A DNA stretch of 64,000 nucleotides. Origin: Allobaileyella intestinalis. Its GTDB lineage: Bacteria; Bacillota; Clostridia; Peptostreptococcales; Anaerovoracaceae. The notes beneath the pieces were generated by a model. It saw only the letters and a program-made list of their open reading frames with translations. It was not told the origin of the DNA and made no database searches. Positions 8,530 through 16,368 of the stretch are shown here, in pieces; positions within the stretch are counted from its first letter, which is position 1, and every line of letters starts with the position of its first letter. The position numbers and the translations under genes were made by a program. The DNA is taken from the NCBI RefSeq assembly GCF_009695865.1, contig NZ_VUNB01000004.1:124001-188000 (forward strand), read 5' to 3'.

Positions 8530-9555
8530 ATGGTAGATGGAAGATATAATTCTGCCTACAAAAAAAACAATATCAGAACCCTGAGACGTGCTCTTAAGAT
8601 GACTCAGAAAGAGTTCATTGATTATTTTCTATGTAATAGTGATAAAAAGCCTTCCATGAGCATTGCGACACTCTCCAACCTTGAGTCCAAGGGAGGAGAA
8701 CGTGTTAATGAAGTTGTGAGCACAGTTTGTGCAAAACTTCAGATTGACACTATGATCTTTTCTCTGCCTACTGATGAATTCATAAAGGAAATCGAAAGCT
8801 ACCTGGCTGAGAATAAAGATTACAGCGAGCTCATTCAGGGATCAGAGAAAAAGGGAAGCATCAGCAAGCTGGTAAACCGCCTGACAATGTATTTTGCAGA
8901 CGAGATGCTTGAGGGACGTCTTAAACGGGGTGACCAGATCGAATCTGACCGGGAACTGGCAAAGAAGCTGGGGGTTGGCAGATCGGCAGTAAGAGAATCT
9001 CTTAAAGTACTGGATGTACTGGGGATGATCGATATCAGACTGGGACAGGGAACGTACATTTCCAGCCGTGAAACAAATTTCTTCTCTATCCCGCTGTCCT
9101 GGTCTCTTTTCCTTGACGGTGAACAGGTGGACAGCATACTGACAGTCAGATCTATACTTGAGGTGAAATCTGCAGAGCTTGCTGCGGGCTGCACCGACAA
9201 GATAAAGCTGGAGAGACTGGCGGATAACTACAAGCGCATGGAAGATGTTTTTACTAACTGTGAAAGAGAGAGCAACACTCAGGCAAAGCTGAAAGAAATT
9301 CTTTCTGCCGATATTGATTTCCACACTTGCATTGCTGAGTGTTCCGGAAATCAGATTATTCTGTCAATGCTTAGTACAATAAGGAACTTTCTTCAGAGAG
9401 TAAGTGGTACTGGTATGGTGGAAGCTGAACAGGTAACCGCCGTCATGGCAGAGCACAGGGAGCTTTATGCGGCTATTACTTCAGGGGATCCTGAGGAGGC
9501 AGCTGCGTCTATGAAGAGGCATCTGGATGCATCCAGCCTGCGTTATAAGCTCTAG
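8530..9555 (+). CDS. Xre-like HTH + GntR/FCD hybrid transcriptional regulator
   Basis: The 341-residue regulator has three parts. Residues about 13-75 read as a lambda-repressor/Xre-like helix-turn-helix (LRRALKMTQKEF, then IATLSNLES). Residues about 112-178 are a GntR winged helix (ESDRELAKKLGVGRSAVRES, LGQGTYIS). Residues about 190-335 are an FCD ligand domain, with D261 and H265 in DIDFH and H309 in MAEHRELY as likely metal ligands. Usual FCD regulators are about 230 residues and lack the first domain. It lies 31 bp after allC, so it is likely made with the pathway and senses an intermediate of it. Its direct target may be the allantoin promoter to the left or the promoter at 9667. The ATG at 8530 has only a weak upstream site. 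Confidence 0.85.
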   Translation: MVDGRYNSAYKKNNIRTLRRALKMTQKEFIDYFLCNSDKKPSMSIATLSNLESKGGERVNEVVSTVCAKLQIDTMIFSLPTDEFIKEIESYLAENKDYSELIQGSEKKGSISKLVNRLTMYFADEMLEGRLKRGDQIESDRELAKKLGVGRSAVRESLKVLDVLGMIDIRLGQGTYISSRETNFFSIPLSWSLFLDGEQVDSILTVRSILEVKSAELAAGCTDKIKLERLADNYKRMEDVFTNCERESNTQAKLKEILSADIDFHTCIAECSGNQIILSMLSTIRNFLQRVSGTGMVEAEQVTAVMAEHRELYAAITSGDPEEAAASMKRHLDASSLRYKL

Positions 9556-9600
9556 AATCAAAACTTAATATTGCGCTTTTTCTTAGAAGTAAACGTCTTT

Positions 9601-9664
9601 AAAAATTGGTTGATTTTTAACAATTTCGCAGTCGTGAAATTGGGTCAACCAATTTTTCTTTTTC
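9601..9664 (+). terminator. Strong intrinsic terminator closing the allantoin block
   Basis: The 13-bp outer stem AAAAATTGGTTGA (9601-9613) pairs with TCAACCAATTTTT (9645-9657). An inner stem CAATTTC/GAAATTG shortens the loop, and a T-rich run reaches 9664. It lies 45 bp after the regulator stop. Confidence 0.85.
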
Positions 9665-9666
9665 CA

Positions 9667-9695
9667 TTGACAGGAGGAGATTTCCGTAGTATAAA
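9667..9695 (+). promoter_or_regulatory. Sigma-A promoter for the nfnAB-like genes
   Basis: A consensus -35 TTGACA (9667-9672), a 17-base spacer and a -10 TATAAA (9690-9695) lie straight after the terminator. Transcription should start near 9702, giving a leader of roughly 120 bases. Confidence 0.8.
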
Positions 9696-9823
9696 TATTT
9701 GGAAAGCTTGAAAAATAAGCTGTTCGCGAATCTGTACAAAACAGGATCCGCAATTCAATATGATTACATCAGGCAAGATCTTTGTAATTTATATCGTATT
9801 AAATATTTTAATATGGAGGCAAA
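9696..9823 (+). promoter_or_regulatory. Leader of the nfnAB-like operon
   Basis: This stretch holds no gene. It contains the small repeat GCTTGAAAAATAAGC and an imperfect inverted repeat at 9726-9751 (GCGAATCTGT against ACAGGATCCGC, one bulge and one mismatch). Either could be an operator or a weak RNA hairpin. The end is AT-rich and carries TGGAGG just before the ATG. I do not recognise a known riboswitch. Confidence 0.4.
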
Positions 9824-10660
9824 ATGTACAAGATAGTTAGTAAGAAAATTTTGAATCCTGCCCTCGAACTCATGGAGATTTATGCTCCTTTTGTTGCCAG
9901 GAAATGTGAGGCAGGTCAGTTCATAATCATCAGAGTGGATGAGGACGGTGAAAGAATTCCTCTCACAATTGCTGACTTTGACAGAGAAAAAGAGACAGTA
10001 ACCATCATCTATCAGAAGGTGGGATATTCAACAAATCTTCTGTCAGAGAAGCAGGAGGGAGATTATGTAGCTGATTTCGTAGGACCTCTTGGAGTTCCTT
10101 CTCCTCTCAAGTACACCGACAAGAAGGTAATCGGTATTGCCGGCGGACTGGGGGCTGCACCTATCTACCCACAGCTCAAGAAGCTTCACGAAATGGGAGT
10201 TAAGGTGGATGTAATCATCGGCGGAAGATCCAAGGATTTTATCATTCTTGAAGATCAGTTCAGAGAGTTCTGCGACAACGTGTACATTTGTACAGATGAC
10301 GGAACCTATGGAACAAAGGGCTTTGTAACTGTTGTTCTCCAGGAGCTTCTAGATAAAGGACAGGAGTACGAGGAGTGCATTGCAATAGGTTCTCTTGGAA
10401 TGATGAACGGCGTTGTCAATGTAACTAAGCCTCGCGGACTCCATACAATGGTATCTCTTAACCCGCTTATGATCGATGGTACAGGCATGTGTGGATGCTG
10501 CCGTGTAACAGTAGACGGCGAAATGAAGTTTGCCTGTGTTGACGGACCGGACTTCGATGGATTCAAGGTAGATTTCAAGGAGTGTATGGAACGTCAGAAC
10601 TTCTTCAAGGATAAGGAGAAGGAAATGAACGATCATGTATGCAAGATAGGAAGGGGCTAA
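9824..10660 (+). CDS. nfnA: NADH-dependent ferredoxin:NADP+ oxidoreductase, small subunit (NfnA/SudB-like)
   Basis: The 278-residue flavoprotein has the ferredoxin-NADP reductase layout: a beta-barrel FAD domain with RIPLTIAD near 45-52, an NAD-binding domain with GIAGGLGAAPIYP, and a C-terminal [2Fe-2S] site formed by C223, C225, C226 and C238. That cysteine pattern and length fit the small subunit of NfnAB, which couples electrons from NADH and reduced ferredoxin to make NADPH or runs in reverse. The large subunit follows with its ATG two bases after this stop. Homologous subunits are annotated as sulfide dehydrogenase or dihydroorotate dehydrogenase electron transfer proteins; the adjacent GltA-like subunit makes Nfn the best choice. 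Confidence 0.88.
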   Translation: MYKIVSKKILNPALELMEIYAPFVARKCEAGQFIIIRVDEDGERIPLTIADFDREKETVTIIYQKVGYSTNLLSEKQEGDYVADFVGPLGVPSPLKYTDKKVIGIAGGLGAAPIYPQLKKLHEMGVKVDVIIGGRSKDFIILEDQFREFCDNVYICTDDGTYGTKGFVTVVLQELLDKGQEYEECIAIGSLGMMNGVVNVTKPRGLHTMVSLNPLMIDGTGMCGCCRVTVDGEMKFACVDGPDFDGFKVDFKECMERQNFFKDKEKEMNDHVCKIGRG

Positions 10661-10662
10661 GA

Positions 10663-12063
10663 ATGGAAAAGAGAAATATGAGTCTTGAGAAGGTAAAGAT
10701 GCCTGAGCAGGATCCTGATGTAAGAAATAAAAACTTTGACGAAGTTGCTCTGGGATATACTCCTGAGATGGCAATGGAAGAAGCTCAGAGATGCCTTCAT
10801 TGTAAGAACAAACCCTGCGTTGGAGGATGCCCTGTAAACGTTCCGATTCCGGAGTTCATCGAGAAGGTGGCAGCGGGAGATTTCGAGGCTGCATACCAGG
10901 TTATAACTCGTGAAAATGCACTTCCAGCTATCTGCGGACGTGTATGCCCTCAGGAGGACCAGTGCGAAGGCAGATGCGTTCGCGGCATCAAGGGAGAGCC
11001 AGTGGGAATCGGCCGCATGGAGAGATTCGTTGCTGACTATCATATGGCAAAAGGAGACACAACCGTCCCTGAAATCGAGAAAAACGGCATTAAAGTTGCA
11101 GTTATCGGCTGCGGTCCGTCAGGAATAACATGTGCCGGTGAACTGGCAAGAAAGGGATACGATGTTACAGTTTTCGAAGCTCTTCACAAACCAGGCGGAG
11201 TGCTGAGCTACGGAATTCCTGAGTTCAGACTTCCTAAAGCTCTGGTGGCAAAGGAAATCGAGAACGTTGAAAAACTGGGCGTAGACATTGAGACTAACGT
11301 TATCGTTGGTAAGTCCATTACCATCGATGACCTGATGAGCGATGGATACAAGGCTGTATTCATAGGAAGCGGCGCAGGACTTCCAAAGTTCCTGAATATT
11401 CCGGGAGAAAACCTCCTGGGCGTATACTCAGCAAATGAATTCCTCACAAGAGTAAACCTGATGAAGGCATTCAAATTCCCTGAAACACCTACACCAGTAA
11501 AAATCGGCAAGAAGGTTGCTGTAGTCGGAGCCGGAAACGTAGCCATGGATGCAGCAAGAACAGCTAAGCGTCTCGGTGCAGAAGAGGTTTACATCGTATA
11601 CAGAAGAAGTGAAGAAGAGTGCCCGGCAAGACTGGAAGAAGTTCACCACGCCAAGGAAGAGGGAATAATTTTCAAATTCCTCAACAATCCTTGCAAGATT
11701 CTCGGTGATGAGAACGGATATGTTACAGGCATGGAAGTTGTAAAACAGGAGCTGGGCGAACCTGATGCTTCCGGAAGAAGGAGACCAATTCCTATTGAGG
11801 GTTCCAACTACGTAATGGATGTTGATTCCGTTATCATATCTGTTGGTACAAGTCCAAATCCTCTGCTCAGGACAACAACTCCAGGTCTGGACACACAGAA
11901 ATGGGGCGGAATCATTGTAGATGAAGCTACAATGGAGACTAGCAAAGAGTACGTCTACGCCGGTGGAGATGCGGTTACAGGTGCAGCCACAGTTATTCTG
12001 GCAATGGGTGCAGGAAAAACAGCAGCCGCTGCTATCGACGAGAAGCTTAAGGCTCAGAACTAA
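10663..12063 (+). CDS. nfnB: NADPH-dependent oxidoreductase, large subunit (NfnB/GltD-like)
   Basis: With the start at the ATG at 10663 (AAGGGGC just upstream) the protein has 466 residues; an earlier in-frame ATG at 10639 lies within nfnA and lacks a site. Iron-sulfur cysteines C44, C47, C52, C56 and C91, C95, C101, C105 form the N-terminal two-cluster domain. The FAD fold starts at VAVIGCGPSG and the NADPH fold at VAVVGAGNVAMD with YRRSEEE. It resembles glutamate synthase small subunits, but there is no glutamate synthase large subunit nearby, and pairing with the NfnA-like gene points to an electron-bifurcating transhydrogenase in the cytoplasm. It would balance the NADH released by AllD against NADPH and ferredoxin. 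Confidence 0.88.
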   Translation: MEKRNMSLEKVKMPEQDPDVRNKNFDEVALGYTPEMAMEEAQRCLHCKNKPCVGGCPVNVPIPEFIEKVAAGDFEAAYQVITRENALPAICGRVCPQEDQCEGRCVRGIKGEPVGIGRMERFVADYHMAKGDTTVPEIEKNGIKVAVIGCGPSGITCAGELARKGYDVTVFEALHKPGGVLSYGIPEFRLPKALVAKEIENVEKLGVDIETNVIVGKSITIDDLMSDGYKAVFIGSGAGLPKFLNIPGENLLGVYSANEFLTRVNLMKAFKFPETPTPVKIGKKVAVVGAGNVAMDAARTAKRLGAEEVYIVYRRSEEECPARLEEVHHAKEEGIIFKFLNNPCKILGDENGYVTGMEVVKQELGEPDASGRRRPIPIEGSNYVMDVDSVIISVGTSPNPLLRTTTPGLDTQKWGGIIVDEATMETSKEYVYAGGDAVTGAATVILAMGAGKTAAAAIDEKLKAQN

Positions 12064-12142
12064 GCTATGTTAAGATCCTCCAGGATCTCTATATAGATAC
12101 ATTACCTCACATATATGAATAATTTAAAGATTGTTCATGATT

Positions 12143-12180
12143 TACCCGTCAGCTACTTTACCGGCAGGCGGGTATTTTTA
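12143..12180 (+). terminator. Intrinsic terminator after nfnB
   Basis: TACCCGTC (12143-12150) pairs with GGCGGGTA (12167-12174) with one G-U pair, followed by TTTTTA. A smaller perfect hairpin, AGATCC-TCCA-GGATCT, lies just after the nfnB stop near 12072-12087. Confidence 0.65.
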
Positions 12181-12255
12181 TGCAAAAAAATTTTTTGCCG
12201 GAAAGCCACGGGATTACGGGAAATCAGAGACTTTTTTCCTACTTGCAATAAAGGT

Positions 12256-12285
12256 ACAGTTAAAACAAGCATAACCACCGTTCGT
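12256..12285 (+). promoter_or_regulatory. LytTR-type direct repeats upstream of the transporter
   Basis: ACAGTTAAA (12256-12264) and ACCGTTCGT (12277-12285) are direct repeats with a 12-base spacer. The published LytTR consensus is [TA][AC][CA]GTTN[AG][TG] in two copies 12-13 bp apart; the second repeat fits it completely and the first misses only the last base. The pair ends 10 bp before the -35 box, where an activator is expected. The LytTR regulator at 15444 is the obvious candidate to bind here. Confidence 0.65.
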
Positions 12286-12295
12286 GCAAAATGTG

Positions 12296-12323
12296 TTGAT
12301 TAAATGAACGGTTTAAGTAGAAT
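12296..12323 (+). promoter_or_regulatory. Likely promoter of the DAACS transporter gene
   Basis: TTGATT (12296-12301), a 16-base spacer and TAGAAT (12318-12323) form a moderately good sigma-A promoter. A start near 12330 would place the in-frame ATG at 12304 outside the message and favours the ATG at 12373. An inverted repeat, ACCGTTC/GAACGGT, spans part of the site. Confidence 0.5.
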
Positions 12324-12372
12324 GATGAAGAAATTAATTATTGGGATATACATTTTAGACGGGGTACAAAAA

Positions 12373-13623
12373 ATGGATGACACTAAGAAGAAATTCAAGA
12401 TTTCCCTTACTACCCAGATCCTGATAGCAACTATTGCAGGTATTGTATTTGGTGCTATTGTTGGACCATGGGCAGCAAATCTGGCGTTCATCGGAAATAT
12501 TTTCCTGAGACTGATCCAGATGTCCGTAGTATTACTTGTAATGACAGCTGTTGCTGGTGCAGTAGGAAGCGGTGACGGACAAGATGTAGGAAAGATGGGA
12601 TTCCACACCTTCAAGTGGATCATTATCTTCACCATCATTTCTGCAGGTCTGGGTGTTGCTCTTTCCATGATTATGCAGCCTGGTGTAGGCGTTGATATTT
12701 CCACAGCCGCTAACCTGGGCAAGCAGAAGGTTGAGTCTACATCACTTCAGGATACTATCCTGAACTTCGTACCAACCAACATCATCGGTTCCATGGCTGA
12801 AGGTGCAATGGTTCCATGTATCGTATTCGCACTGTTCTTCGGTGTAGCAATGGGATCCTACGCAAGACAGAGCGGAAACAGAGTAGTTGTTGACTGGATC
12901 AACGGAATTAATGGAACGATTACGGCAATCATTAAGATCGTCATGAACATCGCTCCTATCGGTATCTTCTGCCTGCTGGCAAACGTTGCAGGATCAACTG
13001 GATTCAAGGTAATCATTCCAATGCTGAAGTTCCTGCTGCTCCTTGCAATCGGAGATGCTATTCAGTTCCTTCTCTACACACCGCTTACAAACTTCCTTAC
13101 AAAGACAAAGATTACAAAGATGCCTAAGAAGTTTGCTAAGATGTCAATCATGGCTGTTACTACAACTTCAGGAGCTATCTGCCTGCCAACCAAGATTGAG
13201 GACGAAGTTACTAAGTTCGGTGTAAGCCGCAAGGTTGCTGACTTTACAGGTCCGATTACAATGTCAATGAACAGCTGTGGTGCTGCACAGTGCTATGTAG
13301 CCGCTATTTTCTTCATGGCGCAGTCACTGCACATTAACCTCAGCCCTTATCAGATGGGAATGGCTATTCTCCTTTCATGCCTGATGTGCCTGGGAACCAT
13401 TTCTGTACCTGGAGGTTCAGTAATCGTATATACATTCCTGGCAAGCTCCCTGGGACTTCCTCTTGAGAGCATCGCTATCCTTATCGGAATCGACTGGTTC
13501 GCTGGAATGTTCCGTACACTTATGAACGTTGACGTTGACGTAATGGTTGGAATGCTCGTTGCAAGCAAGCTTGGTGAGCTGGACCACGATGTCTTCGATG
13601 ACAAGAAGGTAGTTACATACTAA
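12373..13623 (+). CDS. Dicarboxylate/amino-acid:cation symporter (DAACS) family transporter
   Basis: The 416-residue membrane protein has the GltP/DctA layout: six N-terminal helices, a serine-rich re-entrant loop (TTTSGAICLPT) and a C-terminal core. The usual NMDGT motif appears as NSCGAAQ, and the last-helix NxxGD pattern appears as NVDVDVMVG, so the substrate and ion sites are not those of a standard glutamate or C4-dicarboxylate carrier. The start at 12373 has ACGGGG eight bases upstream; the longer reading frame from 12304 has no site and precedes the predicted transcription start. It is followed by a strong terminator and then the two-component pair that probably controls it. The cargo is likely an organic acid or amino acid, not further resolved. 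Confidence 0.85.
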   Translation: MDDTKKKFKISLTTQILIATIAGIVFGAIVGPWAANLAFIGNIFLRLIQMSVVLLVMTAVAGAVGSGDGQDVGKMGFHTFKWIIIFTIISAGLGVALSMIMQPGVGVDISTAANLGKQKVESTSLQDTILNFVPTNIIGSMAEGAMVPCIVFALFFGVAMGSYARQSGNRVVVDWINGINGTITAIIKIVMNIAPIGIFCLLANVAGSTGFKVIIPMLKFLLLLAIGDAIQFLLYTPLTNFLTKTKITKMPKKFAKMSIMAVTTTSGAICLPTKIEDEVTKFGVSRKVADFTGPITMSMNSCGAAQCYVAAIFFMAQSLHINLSPYQMGMAILLSCLMCLGTISVPGGSVIVYTFLASSLGLPLESIAILIGIDWFAGMFRTLMNVDVDVMVGMLVASKLGELDHDVFDDKKVVTY

Positions 13624-13655
13624 ATAAAAGTGCTACATCAGTATTTCATACATAG

Positions 13656-13697
13656 CGCCAAAAGGCCCGCTGGCTATTGTCAGCGGGCCTTTTGGCG
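13656..13697 (+). terminator. Strong hairpin terminator after the DAACS gene
   Basis: CGCCAAAAGGCCCGCTG (13656-13672) and its exact complement (13681-13697) form a perfect 17-bp stem with an 8-base loop. The AAAA/TTTT part of the stem can act as the U tract. It insulates the transporter from lytS. Confidence 0.8.
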
Positions 13698-13756
13698 ATT
13701 TATAATTAAGAGTCTGTAATTAAATAATCTGTAAAACAGGATTTTAAGGGGAATAA

Positions 13757-15451
13757 ATGATAACAAGGGATCTCATAGATCATCTGATAATAAACCTTGC
13801 GGCGTTAATAATAATAGCAAATCTGCTGTCACACATACACGTGTTTCAGAAGGCGATCCTTCAGGAACGGAGAAGTGTAAAACAGGATTTTCTCCTTTCA
13901 CTGGTTTTTGTGGGAATCATCATTGTTTCTACTTCGCTGGAGGTGGACATCAGCACCTATGTTCTGAATACCAGGATGATTGGAGCTATGTCTGCCGGGC
14001 TTCTGGGCGGGCCCATGGTCGGATTTTTCGCTTCTATTCTTGGTGGAGCCTATGTTCTGATAACAACTTCTCCAGGGGTGATGGCAAGATCTGCTGCATT
14101 TTCCACTGTGTGTTTCGGACTGCTGGGAGCCGGTTTTTATCCGTATTTTCAGAGGGGAAAATGGAAATACAGGGATCTGATTATTCTGGCTGTGTTTGCT
14201 GAGCTGTTTGAGATTTTTTCTTTGCTGAGACTGACCGTTTCAATGCAGGTGGCAATCCAGGCAATAATCAACATGAGTATCCCTATGCTGATCACAAACG
14301 TTGTCGGTCTTGTTGTGTTCATTGCGAATTTCAACTACGTATTCATTCAGCAGGATGCGGAGATCTCACGGCAGCTTCAGCGTATCGGAATGGTAACTCA
14401 GGAATGCAGGGATATTTTTGAAGACAGCAACAGCCACGGCGACGATCTTAAGCGCTTTGTGGATGTATTGATGGACAACTTCGACTACAGTGGAGTTATG
14501 ATCACGGATACGAAGAAAATCATTCACTGGCGCCATCCTGACATCAAGCTTTCAGTGGAGGAATTGTCGGAACTTCCGAGAATAGCTGTCCAGGCCATGG
14601 CCTCAGGCAAACTGGAAACCATGGAAACCCCTCCTGAAGGAAGTGTGTGGGAAAATACCCTGAAAGACAACTATTCAGCGGCTGTACCCTTTGTAGTTAA
14701 CGGAAAGACCAGAGGATGCCTGATTGTCTGGGTTAAGCGTAAATGGTTTCAGAAAACAGTGGAACTGGAGTTTCTGCAGATAGTACAGAATCTCATACTG
14801 TTTCAGCTTTCGAAGGAAGAGCTGGGAAGACAGCTGGAGCTTACGGCTCAGGCCGAGCTGAAGGCCCTGCAGTTCCAGGTTAACCCCCATTTTCTATTTA
14901 ATGCTCTCAATACAATTTCCTTCGTCTGCCGGGAGGATCCTGAAAGGGCAGTAACTCTTCTCAGAGTGCTGGCATCATATTTCAGATACAGCCTGAGACA
15001 AAGCGGTTTTATGGTACCTCTCTCTGATGAGATTCAGCACGTGAAAGACTACCTGAAAATTGAAGAGGCCAGATTTGAAGAGAAGCTGGAGGTAGTCTTC
15101 ATCGAGGAAATAAAATCTGATATTCTTGTACCGGTATTGATCTTACAGCCAATAATTGAAAATGCAGTAAGATATGGAATATCATCTGACGGCCACAGGC
15201 ACGTGTCCATCTGCATAAGCAAAATAGAAGATCACATCAGAGTTACTATTGAAGACAAAGGGCCTGGCATACCTGAAGAAGTGATGTCAGATCTGGAAGT
15301 GGATAATGACTTAGAGGACCACATTGGACTGATAAATGTAAACCGCAGGCTGAAGAACATATATGGTGAGGATCGGGGTCTGAATATTTCAAGCAGCAGC
15401 AGCGGAACTATCGTAGAAATTAATTTCTATGGAGATAACAATCATGAGTGA
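13757..15451 (+). CDS. LytS-family sensor histidine kinase
   Basis: The 564-residue protein carries an N-terminal 5TMR-LYT membrane sensor at about 1-200 with five to six helices, then a GAF-like region at about 225-350, a His_kinase domain with the acceptor H378 in NPHFLFNALN, and an HATPase domain with IIENAVRYG and DKGPGIP. Proteins of this build include LytS and the pyruvate sensor BtsS. It is co-transcribed with the regulator that follows, whose start lies inside its last codons. Because the regulator probably binds next to the upstream DAACS promoter, this kinase may sense an outside carboxylate or amino acid that the transporter handles. The ATG at 13757 has AAGGGG as its site. Confidence 0.9.
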   Translation: MITRDLIDHLIINLAALIIIANLLSHIHVFQKAILQERRSVKQDFLLSLVFVGIIIVSTSLEVDISTYVLNTRMIGAMSAGLLGGPMVGFFASILGGAYVLITTSPGVMARSAAFSTVCFGLLGAGFYPYFQRGKWKYRDLIILAVFAELFEIFSLLRLTVSMQVAIQAIINMSIPMLITNVVGLVVFIANFNYVFIQQDAEISRQLQRIGMVTQECRDIFEDSNSHGDDLKRFVDVLMDNFDYSGVMITDTKKIIHWRHPDIKLSVEELSELPRIAVQAMASGKLETMETPPEGSVWENTLKDNYSAAVPFVVNGKTRGCLIVWVKRKWFQKTVELEFLQIVQNLILFQLSKEELGRQLELTAQAELKALQFQVNPHFLFNALNTISFVCREDPERAVTLLRVLASYFRYSLRQSGFMVPLSDEIQHVKDYLKIEEARFEEKLEVVFIEEIKSDILVPVLILQPIIENAVRYGISSDGHRHVSICISKIEDHIRVTIEDKGPGIPEEVMSDLEVDNDLEDHIGLINVNRRLKNIYGEDRGLNISSSSSGTIVEINFYGDNNHE

Positions 15452-16214
15452 AAAGTTGAATGACAATATTAGAATAGGAATCGTAGATGATGAACGTCCG
15501 GCCAGAGAAGGACTGCGTTACGAGATTGAGAATATTTTAACAAATCCGGAAATTTTCGTTGCCGATTCAGGAATATCGGCTATTCAAATGCTGACAGACA
15601 ATAAAGTGGATCTTCTTTTCCTTGATATAAACCTTGGGGATACGAAAAGCACCAATCTTGTTCCCACATTCCACAAACTGGATCCTGAAATGGCTATATG
15701 CTTCGTTACAGCTTATTCTGACTATGCGGTTCAGGCTTTTCAGCTTGAAGTGGACGATTATATTATGAAACCTTTTGATCCAGAGAGAATCGAACGGATA
15801 GTAAAGAAAGTCATTGCCGCTAAATCAGCTGCTGGAACTTATTCTTCCAATGGATCAACAGGATCAGCCGAGGAAGAGACTAACATCAAACGAATCGGAA
15901 TCAAAGGCAAAGACAGGACTGTTTACATAGACATTGACAAAATAGTCTACATTGAAACTTATGAACGGGGATGCAACATTTATACTGTTGATAATAAGTA
16001 TTATGATTCAGATTCCATAGGAAGTCTGGAACAGAAACTGCCAGAACTGTTCAGGATTCATAAAAGCTATCTGGTGAACCCGGCAAAAGTCAGTGAGGTT
16101 TTTCCGTGGAGCAAAAATAATTACTGCCTGAAAATGGAAGGATATTCTTCGGAAATTCTTCCCATAGGTCGGGATAAGATCGGTGCCTTGAGAGAATTGT
16201 TGGAAAGGAAATAA
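15444..16214 (+). CDS. LytTR-family response regulator
   Basis: The 256-residue protein has a receiver domain (VDDE at 14-17, phosphoacceptor D61 in FLDINLGD, K near 108 in MKPF) and a C-terminal LytTR DNA-binding domain from about 148, with YIETYERG and FRIHKSYLVN typical of the family. I chose the ATG at 15444, with GGAG nine bases upstream, over an in-frame ATG at 15429. It overlaps the sensor gene by 8 bp, so translation is coupled. The best target in the window is the direct-repeat pair at 12256-12285. The sequence between receiver and LytTR domain is a flexible Ser/Gly-rich linker. Confidence 0.92.
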   Translation: MSEKLNDNIRIGIVDDERPAREGLRYEIENILTNPEIFVADSGISAIQMLTDNKVDLLFLDINLGDTKSTNLVPTFHKLDPEMAICFVTAYSDYAVQAFQLEVDDYIMKPFDPERIERIVKKVIAAKSAAGTYSSNGSTGSAEEETNIKRIGIKGKDRTVYIDIDKIVYIETYERGCNIYTVDNKYYDSDSIGSLEQKLPELFRIHKSYLVNPAKVSEVFPWSKNNYCLKMEGYSSEILPIGRDKIGALRELLERK

Positions 16215-16237
16215 AAGAAAACGGACTTAAAAGCCAG

Positions 16238-16273
16238 CAACTATTCCCAAAATTATGATTTTAGGAATAGTTG
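16238..16273. repeat. Inverted repeat in the convergent gap
   Basis: CAACTATTCC (16238-16247) and GGAATAGTTG (16264-16273) are perfect complements, and AAAAT/ATTTT extends pairing inside the loop. It lies between the LytTR gene and the convergent yitT. No long U tract follows on either strand, so it may be a weak bidirectional terminator. Confidence 0.55.
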
Positions 16274-16280
16274 TAGAGAG

Positions 16281-16320
16281 AGCAGGTGGAGAATTTGTAT
16301 TTCCCCACTGCTTTATCTTT
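16281..16320. terminator. Possible convergent terminator
   Basis: AGCAGGTGGAGA pairs imperfectly with TCCCCACTGCT (16302-16312), one bulge and one mismatch, and TTTATCTTT follows on the + strand. With the repeat just before, it could separate the + and - strand transcription units. Confidence 0.4.
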
Positions 16321-16368
16321 ATGATTTCAAAATATCTGCAAGTTCTTATATCGAATATTATTTCATAA

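Noticed and set aside
9696-9823. Riboswitch in the nfnA leader
   Set aside because: The small imperfect repeats do not form a known aptamer that I can recognise, so it is listed only as a leader with possible operators.
12115-12303. Small gene of 62 codons between nfnB and the transporter
   Set aside because: It covers a terminator hairpin and the LytTR/promoter region and has no ribosome site.
12304-12372. Longer start for the DAACS transporter at 12304
   Set aside because: There is no ribosome site, and the codon lies inside the predicted promoter and before the expected transcription start; 12373 has ACGGGG at good spacing.
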